From contig NZ_AP014612.1 in assembly GCF_002355215.1 (NCBI RefSeq), forward strand, positions 558,001 to 622,000: a stretch of DNA of 64,000 nucleotides. Direction: 5' to 3'. This DNA comes from Streptococcus troglodytae (GTDB lineage: Bacteria > Bacillota > Bacilli > Lactobacillales > Streptococcaceae). Of this stretch, positions 1 to 8,136 are shown piece by piece. Made by a program: the position numbers and the translations under genes. The first letter of the stretch is position 1; each line of letters opens with the position of its first letter. The notes under the pieces were generated by a model that searched no databases, was not told the DNA's origin, and worked only from the letters and a program-made list of their open reading frames with translations.

Positions 1-441
1 ACGGGAACAACTAAAAGAATAGCTGAGAAAATAGCTAAAAAACTGCAGGCAGATTTGTATCGTATTGAAGAAGCTGATTCCTACAGTACAAAAGATTTAG
101 ACTGGACTCTGCCCGATAGCCGGGCTAATTTGGAACAAAATGATGCAGCCAGCCGTCCTGCATACAAAGGCCAGCTGCCAGATGTGAAAGCTTATGATAA
201 GATAATCATTGGCAGTCCCACTTGGTGGGGAATTCCGCCGCGGATTATCTATACGGTTATTGACCATTTGGATTTGGCAGATAAGACGGTAGCAACTTTT
301 GCGACATCAGGCGGTTCAGCCTACTCACAAACACAAACTGAAATGAATCGCCTTATTGGCAGCTCGAACTTGCTCAAAGGCCGTATGCTTTCCAGATCGG
401 CCAGCGTTGATCAATGGCTCAAAGATACGAAATTACTGTAA
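1..441 (+). CDS. Flavodoxin-like FMN protein, 5' end cut off by window
   Basis: The reading frame is open from base 1, so the true start lies upstream of the window. The first visible residues, TGTTKRIAEKIAKKL, match the phosphate-binding loop of flavodoxins (T/S-x-T-G-x-T). Further on, IIIGSPTWWGIPPRIIYTVIDHLDL and TFATSGGSAYSQT look like the second and third FMN-contacting segments of the flavodoxin_4 family. About 146 residues are present, so only a few residues are missing. Inferred role: a cytoplasmic electron carrier or NADPH:quinone-type reductase partner. The specific substrate cannot be told. It ends 33 bases before the next gene and may share its transcript. The TTG at base 55 is not a credible start because the FMN loop lies before it. 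Confidence 0.8.
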   Translation, partial: TGTTKRIAEKIAKKLQADLYRIEEADSYSTKDLDWTLPDSRANLEQNDAASRPAYKGQLPDVKAYDKIIIGSPTWWGIPPRIIYTVIDHLDLADKTVATFATSGGSAYSQTQTEMNRLIGSSNLLKGRMLSRSASVDQWLKDTKLL

Positions 442-474
442 AAATGAAAACAATAAATGGAAAAAGGAGTAAAT

Positions 475-2232
475 ATGGTATTAGAGACTATTCATTCCCC
501 TAAAGACTTAAAATCATTAACTAAAGAGGGCTTACAGCAGGTTGTTGATGAGGCTCGCCAAGCCTTGCTGGAAAAGACTAGTCGTCATGGTGGTCACAAT
601 GGCCCTAATTTTGGCATTGTTGAAATGACGGTAGCACTCCATTATGTTTTCAATTCACCAATTGATAAGTTTATTTTTGATGTGTCGCATCAGTCCTATG
701 TCCATAAAATGCTGACAGGCCGTGTGCAGGCCTTTCTTGATCCAGCTCATTATGATGATGTGTCTGGCTATACGAATCCTAAGGAAAGTGAGCATGATTT
801 ATTTACTGTAGGCCATACGTCTACCTCCTTAGCCTTAGCTTCAGGGGTTGCCAAAGCGCGTGATTTGAAGAAAGAAAGCTACAATGTCATTGCCATCATT
901 GGCGATGGTTCCTTATCAGGCGGTCAGGCATATGAAGGTCTCAATCAGATTGCTACGACAGGCAGCAATACACTTATTATCGTTAATGACAATGACCAAT
1001 CTATCGCTGCCAATCCAAGAGGAGGTATTTACACAGCTCTGCGCAATCTACGTGAAAGTAAAGGTCAGGCAGCAGATAATCTCTTTAAAGCTCTTGGTTA
1101 TGACTATCATTATCTTGATGAAGGCAATGACTTAAATCGTTTGATCCAGCTTTTCCAAGAGGTTAAAGATGCTGATCATCCCGTTTTGCTTCATATTCAT
1201 ACTGTCAAAGGAAAGGGCTACAAGCCTGCTGAAGAAAATCGTGAAGCTTTCCATGCTGGCGGTCCCTTTAATCTTGAAACAGGGGAGTATCTTTCAGATG
1301 GCAATGGCGGAGCGTCATACAATAGTGTGACAGCAGATCTTATTATGGATAAGATGAAGCAAGATCCAACTGTTGTTGCTATTAATGCTGGGACACCTAT
1401 GCTTTTATTTAATCAAGAAGAGCGTAAGAAAGTTGGTGATCAGTTTGTTGATGTCGGAATTGCTGAGCAGGAAGCCGCAACCATGACAACTGGTCTGGCT
1501 AAAAATGGCGCCAAACCTATTTGGGCAGTTTTCTCAACCTTTATGCAACGCACTTATGATCAGCTCTCCCATGATATGGCTTTGAATAATCAAGCAGGAA
1601 CCATCCTTGTTTACGGGGCTTCCGTTAGCAGCATGAATGATGAGAGCCACCTTGGCTTCTTTGATATCCCATTTTTAGCTCATATTCCAAACTTTGTTTA
1701 TTTAGCTCCAACCAATAAGGAAGAACATTTGGCTATGTTAGATTGGGCTATTGAGCAAGAAGAACATCCTGTTGCTATCCGTATCCCAGTTGGTCCTCTC
1801 AAAGAAACGGGTATTGCTGATAAGACGGATTATTCCATTCTCAATAAAAATCAAGTGATTCAAAAGGGAAGTCAAGTTGCTCTCTTTGGTTTAGGCAATT
1901 TTTATGGTCTTGCTGAAGATGTTGCTAAAGAATTAGCAGCTAAGCATAATATTAAAGCAACTATTGTCAATCCAAAATTTATCACAGGTTTGGATAAGGA
2001 ATTACTGGACAGTTTGGCAGCAGATCACCAACTCGTTGTGACCTTGGAAGATGGTGTTCTTGAAGGTGGCTATGGTCAAATGATTGCCGGTTATTTGGGT
2101 GACAGTCCGCTCAAAGTACAAAATTATGGTATTGAAAAAGCCTATCATGATCGTTATGATCGCAAGCAAATTCTTGTTGACAATGGAATCAGTGTCAATA
2201 ACCTTGTTAAAAATATTCTTAAAGATTTATGA
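475..2232 (+). CDS. 1-deoxy-D-xylulose-5-phosphate synthase-like / transketolase-like enzyme
   Basis: A 585-residue thiamine-diphosphate enzyme of the DXS/transketolase family. The N-terminal domain carries the motif GDGSLSGGQAYEG...NDN (ThDP/Mg binding, residues about 140-180), HIHTVKGKGY precedes the pyrimidine-binding domain, and DVGIAEQEA supplies the catalytic Glu (about 335). A transketolase C-terminal domain follows. DXS proteins are usually about 620 residues, so this is slightly short but complete. I chose the ATG at 475 because AAAAAGGAG sits 6 bases before it; an ATG at 457 has no ribosome site. Streptococci are known to make isoprenoids by the mevalonate route, so a true DXS role (pyruvate plus glyceraldehyde-3-phosphate) is uncertain. 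It could feed thiamine or pyridoxal synthesis or act as another ketolase. Confidence 0.8.
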   Translation: MVLETIHSPKDLKSLTKEGLQQVVDEARQALLEKTSRHGGHNGPNFGIVEMTVALHYVFNSPIDKFIFDVSHQSYVHKMLTGRVQAFLDPAHYDDVSGYTNPKESEHDLFTVGHTSTSLALASGVAKARDLKKESYNVIAIIGDGSLSGGQAYEGLNQIATTGSNTLIIVNDNDQSIAANPRGGIYTALRNLRESKGQAADNLFKALGYDYHYLDEGNDLNRLIQLFQEVKDADHPVLLHIHTVKGKGYKPAEENREAFHAGGPFNLETGEYLSDGNGGASYNSVTADLIMDKMKQDPTVVAINAGTPMLLFNQEERKKVGDQFVDVGIAEQEAATMTTGLAKNGAKPIWAVFSTFMQRTYDQLSHDMALNNQAGTILVYGASVSSMNDESHLGFFDIPFLAHIPNFVYLAPTNKEEHLAMLDWAIEQEEHPVAIRIPVGPLKETGIADKTDYSILNKNQVIQKGSQVALFGLGNFYGLAEDVAKELAAKHNIKATIVNPKFITGLDKELLDSLAADHQLVVTLEDGVLEGGYGQMIAGYLGDSPLKVQNYGIEKAYHDRYDRKQILVDNGISVNNLVKNILKDL

Positions 2233-2350
2233 TAAGTTTCTTGATAGTCTACTAATTAAATGAAGCTTAGTATCGTTTAACTGAGTAAGGAGCTTAGCAG
2301 CAGAATTTATAGTAAGTTTCTAAGCAAAAGGTTGAGTTATCAATTAAGTG

Positions 2351-2406
2351 AAAGAGAATAAGAAGAGGAGTTTTGTAAAAAATGTTAGCCTTCTTATTCT
2401 CTTTTT
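2351..2406 (+). terminator. Intrinsic terminator after the DXS-like gene
   Basis: Perfect 15-bp inverted repeat AAAGAGAATAAGAAG (2351-2365) / CTTCTTATTCTCTTT (2390-2404) with a 24-base loop; the right arm ends in a T-rich tract. The 118 bases between the gene and this stem hold no feature I recognise. Confidence 0.7.
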
Positions 2407-2430
2407 CATGCTCTATTTTTCTCATTTCCT

Positions 2431-2459
2431 TTGACTATTAGCCTAAAAAACTGTATTAT
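2431..2459 (+). promoter_or_regulatory. Sigma-A promoter with start point at the ATG (leaderless)
   Basis: TTGACT (2431-2436), 17-base spacer, TATTAT (2454-2459). The expected start of transcription, 7 bases after the -10, is at or next to the ATG at 2466, leaving no room for a ribosome site. This predicts a leaderless or near-leaderless mRNA. Confidence 0.6.
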
Positions 2460-2465
2460 AACAAT

Positions 2466-3022
2466 ATGGATATATGGACACAGTTAGGACGCTTTTCGGA
2501 ATTTGAAACGCAACGTCTTTTGATGCGCCCTTTTGCTTTTAAGGATCATAAAGATTTTTATGAAATAGCAGGTGATGCGCAGAATTTAGCATTTATTTTT
2601 CCTTGTCAGGCAAATTTGGCAGAAAGTGACTTTTTGTTGGTTCATTATTTTATGAAAAATCCCTTGGGGGTCTCTGGGCTCTTGAGCATAAGCAAAATCA
2701 CAAAATGATTGGTGCTATTAGATTTGACAAACTAGATATAACAGCTAAGAGGGCTGAAATAGGTTACTTTTTGCATCGTCATTATTGGAAACAGGGATTG
2801 GCAACCGAAGCACTTGAAAATCTTGCCTTCCTAGCATTTCAAGAACTCGGTCTGAAAGACTTAGAAATTATTGTCCATAAAGAAAACAGAGCTAGTGCCA
2901 GAGTGGCAGAAAAGGTGGGATTTAGATTGATTAGGCAATTTAAGGGAAGCGATAAATATACCCATAAAATGCGTGACTATTTGAAATATGATTTAAAAGT
3001 AGGTGATAAAAGCTATGAGTAA
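2466..3022 (+). pseudogene. GNAT acetyltransferase (RimJ-like), frameshifted
   Basis: Two adjoining frames together form one GNAT N-acetyltransferase of about 184 residues. The first half (FETQRLLMRPFAFKDHKDFY) is the typical RimJ/RimL start. The second half contains IGYFLHRHYWKQGLATEAL, an acetyl-CoA-binding Q/R-x-x-G-x-A/G-like segment, and NRASARVAEKVGFR. The frame breaks at 2671-2676, where the sequence reads GTCTCTGGG. Removing one CT dinucleotide restores GVWALEHKQNHKMIGAIRF. Unlike the other breaks in this window, it is a 2-base repeat change and not in a homopolymer, so it may be a real mutation or phase change. Its substrate is unknown. The 3' end overlaps the next gene by 8 bases. 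Confidence 0.75.
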
Positions 3023-4298
3023 ACATCAAGATATTCTGGAATATTTAGAAAATCTAACAGTTGGGAAACGCGTCAGTGTTAGAAGTATTTCTAATCATTT
3101 AAAGGTTAGTGATGGAACGGCCTATCGTGCGATTAAAGAAGCTGAGAATCGCGGTATTGTTGAAACAAGACCACGCAGTGGTACTATTCGTGTAGAGAAA
3201 AAGGTAAGAGTACGTCTCAGTAAATTAACTTATAAGGAAATTGCTAATATCAGTGAGTCTGAAGTCGTTTCGGGTGAAGCAGGTCTGGGTCATGAATTCA
3301 GCAAGTTTTCTATTGGCGCCATGACCATTGATAATGTTCATCGTTATCTGACAAATGATGGTCTTTTAATTGTTGGCGATCGTGAAGATATTCAACTTCT
3401 GGCCTTGGAAAATAAAAATGCTATTTTGGTGACGGGAGGTTTCTCAGTTTCTGAAAAAGTCCTTGATACTTCTAATCTATTGGGTATTCCAGTGATGGTC
3501 ACCAACTATGACACTTTTACAGTTGCAACCATCATCAATCAAGCCCTGTCCAATGTTCGTATTAAGACAGATATTAAGACCGTAGATGAAGTTTATCAGG
3601 AAAAAGTTTATCACGGTTTCTTGCATGATACGGATACTGTTAGGGATTATAACAGTTTAATCAAAAAGACCAACCATGTCCGCTATCCTATTATCAATAG
3701 CCATGACATGGTTGTGGGCGTTGTCAGTATGCGTGATGTGGCAGGTAAGGATCCTAATATGGTTCTCAATCAATTAATGACGAGAAATCCTGTAGTTGCT
3801 AAGCCCAATCTTAGTTTAGCTAACATTAGTCAGAAAATGATTTTTGAAGGTTTTGACATGTTGCCAGTTGTCAAGGAAGATTATAGCCTTTTGGGGGTTA
3901 TTACGCGCCGGCAGGTGATGGAAAATCTGCAAAACTTCCAAAGAACCAGTTCTCATACCTATAGTGAACAAATCACAGCCAATTTACAGGAAGAAAGAAC
4001 CGGTTTTCAATTTGTTGTTGAGCCTGCTATGATTGACTCCGCAGGGAATTTAGCTCACGGCGTTTTAACAGAATTTTTAAAAGACATTACCATGCGTGTT
4101 TTGACACAGAAACACAAAAAGAATATCATTATTGAGCAAATGATGTTATACTTTTTACAAGCTGTTCAAATTGATGACCTTTTGAAAATCCAGCCTAAAA
4201 TTATTACAGAAAATCGGCGGAGCGCCACTCTTGACTTTGAAATTTACCATGGCAGTCAAGTGATTACAAAGGCCGTTGTGACAGCGAAATTGAATTAA
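3015..4298 (+). CDS. YtoI-like regulator: HTH, DRTGG, two CBS domains, hotdog domain
   Basis: A 427-residue cytoplasmic protein with the domain order of Bacillus YtoI. It has a winged HTH (residues 1-65, KRVSVRSISNHLKVSDGTAYRAIKEAENRGIVETRPRSG), a DRTGG domain (about 75-185), paired CBS domains (about 190-310; VVGVVSMRDV and LLGVITRRQV are CBS signatures) and a C-terminal hotdog/thioesterase-like domain (about 320-427). CBS pairs normally bind adenine nucleotides, so I infer a nucleotide-responsive DNA-binding protein; the target genes are not known. The start at ATG 3015 overlaps the upstream frame, with AGGTGAT as a modest ribosome site. A GTG at 3003 is possible but has no better site. Confidence 0.8.
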   Translation: MSKHQDILEYLENLTVGKRVSVRSISNHLKVSDGTAYRAIKEAENRGIVETRPRSGTIRVEKKVRVRLSKLTYKEIANISESEVVSGEAGLGHEFSKFSIGAMTIDNVHRYLTNDGLLIVGDREDIQLLALENKNAILVTGGFSVSEKVLDTSNLLGIPVMVTNYDTFTVATIINQALSNVRIKTDIKTVDEVYQEKVYHGFLHDTDTVRDYNSLIKKTNHVRYPIINSHDMVVGVVSMRDVAGKDPNMVLNQLMTRNPVVAKPNLSLANISQKMIFEGFDMLPVVKEDYSLLGVITRRQVMENLQNFQRTSSHTYSEQITANLQEERTGFQFVVEPAMIDSAGNLAHGVLTEFLKDITMRVLTQKHKKNIIIEQMMLYFLQAVQIDDLLKIQPKIITENRRSATLDFEIYHGSQVITKAVVTAKLN

Positions 4299-4315
4299 AA
4301 GTTAAGGAGTTAAAA

Positions 4316-5176
4316 ATGATTACGTTAAAATCAAAACGTGAAATTGAAGCGATGGATGAAGCAGGTGATTTTCTGGCTAGCATTCATATCGGTTTACGTG
4401 ATTTGATTAAACCCGGACTTGATATGTGGGAAATTGAAGAATATGTCCGCAGACGCTGTAAGGAAGAAAACTATCTTCCCTTACAAATTGGTGTTGATGG
4501 GCAGCTTATGGATTACCCCTACGCAACTTGCTGCGGACTCAATGATGAAGTTGCACATGCCTTTCCACGTCATTATATTTTAAAAGATGGCGATCTTCTT
4601 AAGGTTGATATGGTACTTGGCGGTCCCATTGCTAAAGAAGACCTAGATGTCTCAAAATTGAATTTTGACAATGTGGTTCAAGTCAAAAAATATACAGATA
4701 GTTTTCGTGGTGGTGTGGCTGATTCCTGCTGGGCCTATGCCGTTGGCGATGTTTCTCAAGAAGTAAAGAATCTAATGGCAGTGACCAAAGAGTGTCTCTA
4801 TCGCGGAATTGAAAAGGCAGTAGTTGGCAATCGTATTGGTGACATTGGAGCGGCTATTCAAGAATATGCTGAGGCCAACGGTTATGGTGTCGTCCGTGAT
4901 TTAGTTGGTCATGGTGTTGGCCCAACTATGCATGAAGAACCCAATGTACCGCATTATGGCAGAGCAGGGCGCGGTCTGCGTTTGAAAGAGGGGATGGTTT
5001 TAACTATTGAACCCATGATTAATACAGGCACTTGGGAAATTGATACTGATAGGAAGACAGGCTGGGCTCATAAAACACTTGATGGCGGATTATCCTGTCA
5101 GTATGAGCATCAATTTGTCATTACAAAAGACGGTCCCCGTATTCTAACGAGTCAGGGTCAAGAAGGGACTTATTAA
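4316..5176 (+). CDS. map: Methionine aminopeptidase, type I
   Basis: Removes the initiator methionine from nascent proteins in the cytoplasm using two metal ions. The 286-residue product shows the peptidase M24 fold with metal ligands in DLLKVDMVLGG, DSCWAYAVGD, GHGVGPTMHEEP and LTIEPM, and a final Glu in QYEHQFVIT. It is longer than the E. coli enzyme (264) because of an insert at about residues 105-130 (GPIAKEDLDVSKLNFDNVVQ), a length I remember as usual in streptococci. A clear AAGGAG lies 7 bases before the ATG. It is 17 bases downstream of the CBS regulator and 11 upstream of the YihY protein, so the three are probably co-transcribed. Confidence 0.95.
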   Translation: MITLKSKREIEAMDEAGDFLASIHIGLRDLIKPGLDMWEIEEYVRRRCKEENYLPLQIGVDGQLMDYPYATCCGLNDEVAHAFPRHYILKDGDLLKVDMVLGGPIAKEDLDVSKLNFDNVVQVKKYTDSFRGGVADSCWAYAVGDVSQEVKNLMAVTKECLYRGIEKAVVGNRIGDIGAAIQEYAEANGYGVVRDLVGHGVGPTMHEEPNVPHYGRAGRGLRLKEGMVLTIEPMINTGTWEIDTDRKTGWAHKTLDGGLSCQYEHQFVITKDGPRILTSQGQEGTY

Positions 5177-5187
5177 TAGGAGCGACA

Positions 5188-6117
5188 GTGAAAAAGATTA
5201 TCGAAAAATTACAGGCAAGCCAGTTTGTCCAGAATTTCTTAGAATATTATAAAAGTTCTGAAATGGACCTGTCCAGTATAGCGGTGGCTTACTATTTGAT
5301 TTTGACCATCTTTCCTTTCTTGATTTTACTGGCTAATTTGTTTCCTTATCTTCATATTGACACTTCGGAACTTTTGTCTTTCATGAAAAATAATCTGCCA
5401 GAACAACTTTATGAAAGCACTTCTGGTATTGTAAGAGGGATTTTTAATAAGCCTTCTACCAGTCTCTTGTGGTTAGCCATTGTAACAGGGTTATGGACCA
5501 TGTCAAAAAGTTTGACCTTTCTACAGAAATCCATGAATAAATCTTATGGTATCCAGAATCATCGTGATTTGATTTTAGGGCATATTGTGGGTATTTTTTC
5601 CAGTTTGCTGGTTATTTTCTTTTTGGCTCTTGCTATTATGTTGTCCACCTTCGGTAAAACCGTATTAACCTTTCTTTATCATAATTCTTTTCTTAATCAA
5701 GATTTATATGATATTCTCATGAATTTGACTCAGCCCGTGACAGCAGCTATCTTTTTTGTTGCCTTGGGGGTTTTGTATTATATTTTGCCCAATGTTAAAA
5801 TAAAAAAAATTCGCTATATTTTACCCGGGACCATTTTTACCAGTTTTCTCTTCTTTACCATGACAAGTTTATTTGGTACCTATATCAACTATGCTACAGC
5901 TAGCATGGAAAATTTACGTGTTTTTGGTTCGGTTACCCTATTTGCTCTGATGTTGTGGTTTATTGTTTTTGCTAGAATTCTGATTTTAGGGGCCGTTTTA
6001 AATGCCAGTTATCAAAAAAAATATGTCAAGGCATTCAAACCTCGAAGAGGGAATATTATTACGATTATTCAATCCAGACATCACACGCTTAAAAAAGATG
6101 AAAGAAAAGACGAGTAA
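5188..6117 (+). CDS. YihY/BrkB family inner-membrane protein
   Basis: A 309-residue integral membrane protein with about six hydrophobic segments (near residues 30-52, 90-110, 130-155, 185-205, 215-240 and 245-270). The N-terminal stretch SSIAVAYYLILTIFPFLILL is the family signature of YihY/BrkB proteins (UPF0761), formerly misnamed RNase BN. No biochemical function is established for the family. The C-terminus is short and basic. The start is GTG with AGGAG 6 bases before it (TAATAGGAGCGACAGTG); the preceding stop codon lies inside the same segment, so translation may be coupled with map. Confidence 0.85.
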   Translation: MKKIIEKLQASQFVQNFLEYYKSSEMDLSSIAVAYYLILTIFPFLILLANLFPYLHIDTSELLSFMKNNLPEQLYESTSGIVRGIFNKPSTSLLWLAIVTGLWTMSKSLTFLQKSMNKSYGIQNHRDLILGHIVGIFSSLLVIFFLALAIMLSTFGKTVLTFLYHNSFLNQDLYDILMNLTQPVTAAIFFVALGVLYYILPNVKIKKIRYILPGTIFTSFLFFTMTSLFGTYINYATASMENLRVFGSVTLFALMLWFIVFARILILGAVLNASYQKKYVKAFKPRRGNIITIIQSRHHTLKKDERKDE

Positions 6118-6179
6118 AATCTATTTTAAACCGAAGATAACCTTCTTGTTGAGGTTTGTCTTTTTCTTTTGTCTAAAAC

Positions 6180-6207
6180 ATGACAAAAGTCATATGATGT
6201 CATGACA
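6180..6207 (+). promoter_or_regulatory. Paired palindromes upstream of the ABC/two-component operon, candidate operator
   Basis: ATGAC-AAAA-GTCAT (6180-6193) and the perfect palindrome TGTCATGACA (6198-6207) share GTCA/TGAC half-sites. They lie about 30-60 bases before a plausible -10 (TAGAAT, 6239-6244) and the DUF3188 gene. Dimeric NarL/LuxR-type regulators bind such repeats, so autoregulation by the response regulator at 9232 is a reasonable inference. It is untested. Confidence 0.45.
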
Positions 6208-6263
6208 TTCTGGGCTGAAAAGTGCAACCTTTTTCCAGTAGAATAAAGACATAAAGAAAAGGA

Positions 6264-6470
6264 GTGACATCTCATAAAAATAAAATTTCATTTTTTATCT
6301 ACGCTGCTATCGGAGCTATTTTTGCTGGACTGAGCTTATTTACAACTATTTTTGAAACCTTACACTTTGAGGTTATCTTTTCACACTTGGGACTGATGAT
6401 TGGCTTGCTGATTTCAGCTTCTGTTTTAATTGGGATAGCGAAATCGTTTATTAAAGAACTGACGAACTAG
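6264..6470 (+). CDS. Small membrane protein, DUF3188 family
   Basis: About 68 residues with two hydrophobic helices (FFIYAAIGAIFAGLSLFTTIF and LGLMIGLLISASVLIGIA) joined by a short loop. It resembles DUF3188 proteins found ahead of ABC transporter genes in streptococci; no function is known. The start is uncertain: the frame opens at GTG 6264, but that GTG overlaps the best ribosome site (AAAAGGAG), and no in-frame ATG lies at the right distance. The true start codon may be a rare one or have been altered. It is the first gene of the exporter/two-component operon. Confidence 0.6.
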   Translation: MTSHKNKISFFIYAAIGAIFAGLSLFTTIFETLHFEVIFSHLGLMIGLLISASVLIGIAKSFIKELTN

Positions 6471-6479
6471 GGGGATATC

Positions 6480-6524
6480 ATGAGATCATTGAAATTACTG
6501 CTCATATGGAGGAGAAGAGTATGA
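6480..6524 (+). CDS. Possible 14-residue leader peptide coupled to the ABC gene
   Basis: An ATG at 6480 follows the ribosome-like AGGGGGATATC and encodes MRSLKLLLIWRRRV. Its stop TGA overlaps the ATG of the ATPase gene (ATGA). The peptide is basic with a hydrophobic centre. Spacing and overlap suggest translational coupling, but a 14-codon frame can arise by chance. Confidence 0.3.
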   Translation: MRSLKLLLIWRRRV

Positions 6525-7402
6525 CTAACACTGTTATAAGCGTTTCAAATTTATCCAAACAATTTAAGGCGAAAAAAGTTTTGGAGGGTATTTCTTTTGA
6601 GGTTAATGAGGGCGATTGTATAGCGCTGATTGGACCAAATGGTGCAGGGAAGACAACCCTTATGTCCTGTATGTTAGGAGACAAAAGGACTAGTTCAGGT
6701 CAAGTGTTTTTTAAAGGACAAAAAAATAAGCCCAAATCTCAGGTAGCAGTTCTTCTGCAGGAAAATACAATCCCTTCTGCCTTAAAAGTCAAGGAATTGA
6801 TTGCATTCTTTAGGGAAATTGCAGATGATTCATTGACTGGAGAAGAAATTAGGCAATTATTGCAGTTTTCAGATCAGCAGTATGAGCAACTGGCTGGGAA
6901 ATTATCTGGCGGTCAGCGTCGTCTCTTGGCTTTTATCCTTTGTCTGATTGGAAAACCTGAGGTTCTCTTTTTAGACGAGCCAACGGCAGGTATGGACACT
7001 TCCACACGGCAACGTTTCTGGGAGATTATTCATGATTTGAAAGAAAATGGAACGACCATTCTCTATTCGTCTCATTATATTGAAGAAGTGGAGCATACAG
7101 CGGATCGCATTTTGGTCTTGCACCAAGGACAACTAATTCGAGATACAACCCCATTTGCCATGCGCAGTGAGGATAGAGAAAAGCAAGTAACCTTATCTAT
7201 TGCTTATGCTCAATTGGTTCATAGTCTTGATAAGGTCTACGACATAGAAGAAAAACGAGATACTGTAACCTTTATGACCAAGGACTTGGAGCAAATATGG
7301 TCTATATTGCAGAAACAAGGTTGCAGTATTTCAGAGATTGAGATTCAAAATAAGACTCTATTAAATACGCTGTTTGATTCGACAAAAGGAGAAGAAGCAT
7401 GA
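6521..7402 (+). CDS. ABC transporter ATP-binding protein (drug/lipid exporter type)
   Basis: A 293-residue ATPase of the ABC-2 exporter class. Visible motifs are Walker A GPNGAGKTT (about residues 38-46), signature LSGGQRR (about 130), Walker B VLFLDEPTAGMD (about 150) and the switch His in YSSHYIEE. The C-terminal extension of about 80 residues is typical of CcmA/NatA-like proteins. The ATG at 6521 is preferred because GGAGGAG lies just before it. The gene overlaps the permease by 4 bases, and together they form one exporter controlled by the following two-component system. The order ABC ATPase, permease, kinase, regulator resembles Bacillus yvfRSTU. The substrate is unknown. Confidence 0.9.
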   Translation: MTNTVISVSNLSKQFKAKKVLEGISFEVNEGDCIALIGPNGAGKTTLMSCMLGDKRTSSGQVFFKGQKNKPKSQVAVLLQENTIPSALKVKELIAFFREIADDSLTGEEIRQLLQFSDQQYEQLAGKLSGGQRRLLAFILCLIGKPEVLFLDEPTAGMDTSTRQRFWEIIHDLKENGTTILYSSHYIEEVEHTADRILVLHQGQLIRDTTPFAMRSEDREKQVTLSIAYAQLVHSLDKVYDIEEKRDTVTFMTKDLEQIWSILQKQGCSISEIEIQNKTLLNTLFDSTKGEEA

Positions 7403-8136
7403 AAGCATTATTAAAAGTTGAGTGGATTAAGACCTGGAGGACTTGGCCCGTGTTCATCATGGCAGTTGGGATGCCGGTTGGCTTCTTTCTTATTTATTCC
7501 GGAATGAAGATGTATGACACAACGCAAGGGCAGACAGATTTTATCAGATCATTTATGATTACCATGACCGCCTTTTCTATGTCAAGTTTTGGGCTCTTTT
7601 CTTTCCCTTATATGCTTAAGGAAGACCAAACTAATCATTGGTTAAGCTATCTCGTACATTCTAGGATCTCCATTTATAAATATTATCTGTCAAAGATTTT
7701 TCGAGTTTTGCTTAATTTCCTTGTTTCTATTATTGTGACTTTTATGATTGGTGCTTTTGTTAGACATGTGGAAATGACACCGATTCGCTGGATAGGAACA
7801 AGTTTACTGTTATTGATGGCTAGCTTAGTCTTTCTAGCTTTCGGGCTTTTGATTGAACGGATTAAATCTGAACAAATGATGTCTATTGTAGGGAATATTG
7901 CTTTTTTGGGCTTAGCCATTCTAGGAGGCTCTTGGATGCCTATTACTATGTTTCCAGACTGGGTACAGTCTATCTCTAAAGTTTCTCCCATTTATCACGT
8001 TAACCAATTAGCGGTTAATTTTGCCCAAAAAGGTCAGCTGACATGGAATTCCTTGTTTATTACACTGGCTTATGCCATAATAGTAGCAGGGATTGCCCTA
8101 TTCATTAAACAAAAACAAGAGGTTGAAAGTGTTTAG
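7399..8136 (+). CDS. ABC-2 type exporter permease
   Basis: A 245-residue integral membrane protein with six hydrophobic segments (about residues 18-38, 52-74, 98-120, 138-156, 162-185 and 218-236). ISKVSPIYHVNQL before the last helix is the typical ABC-2 permease motif. It pairs with the ATPase immediately upstream, and the stop overlaps the start of the histidine kinase gene, so all four genes are translated as a coupled unit. The substrate is not evident; relatives export antibiotics, lipids or sodium. Confidence 0.88.
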   Translation: MKALLKVEWIKTWRTWPVFIMAVGMPVGFFLIYSGMKMYDTTQGQTDFIRSFMITMTAFSMSSFGLFSFPYMLKEDQTNHWLSYLVHSRISIYKYYLSKIFRVLLNFLVSIIVTFMIGAFVRHVEMTPIRWIGTSLLLLMASLVFLAFGLLIERIKSEQMMSIVGNIAFLGLAILGGSWMPITMFPDWVQSISKVSPIYHVNQLAVNFAQKGQLTWNSLFITLAYAIIVAGIALFIKQKQEVESV

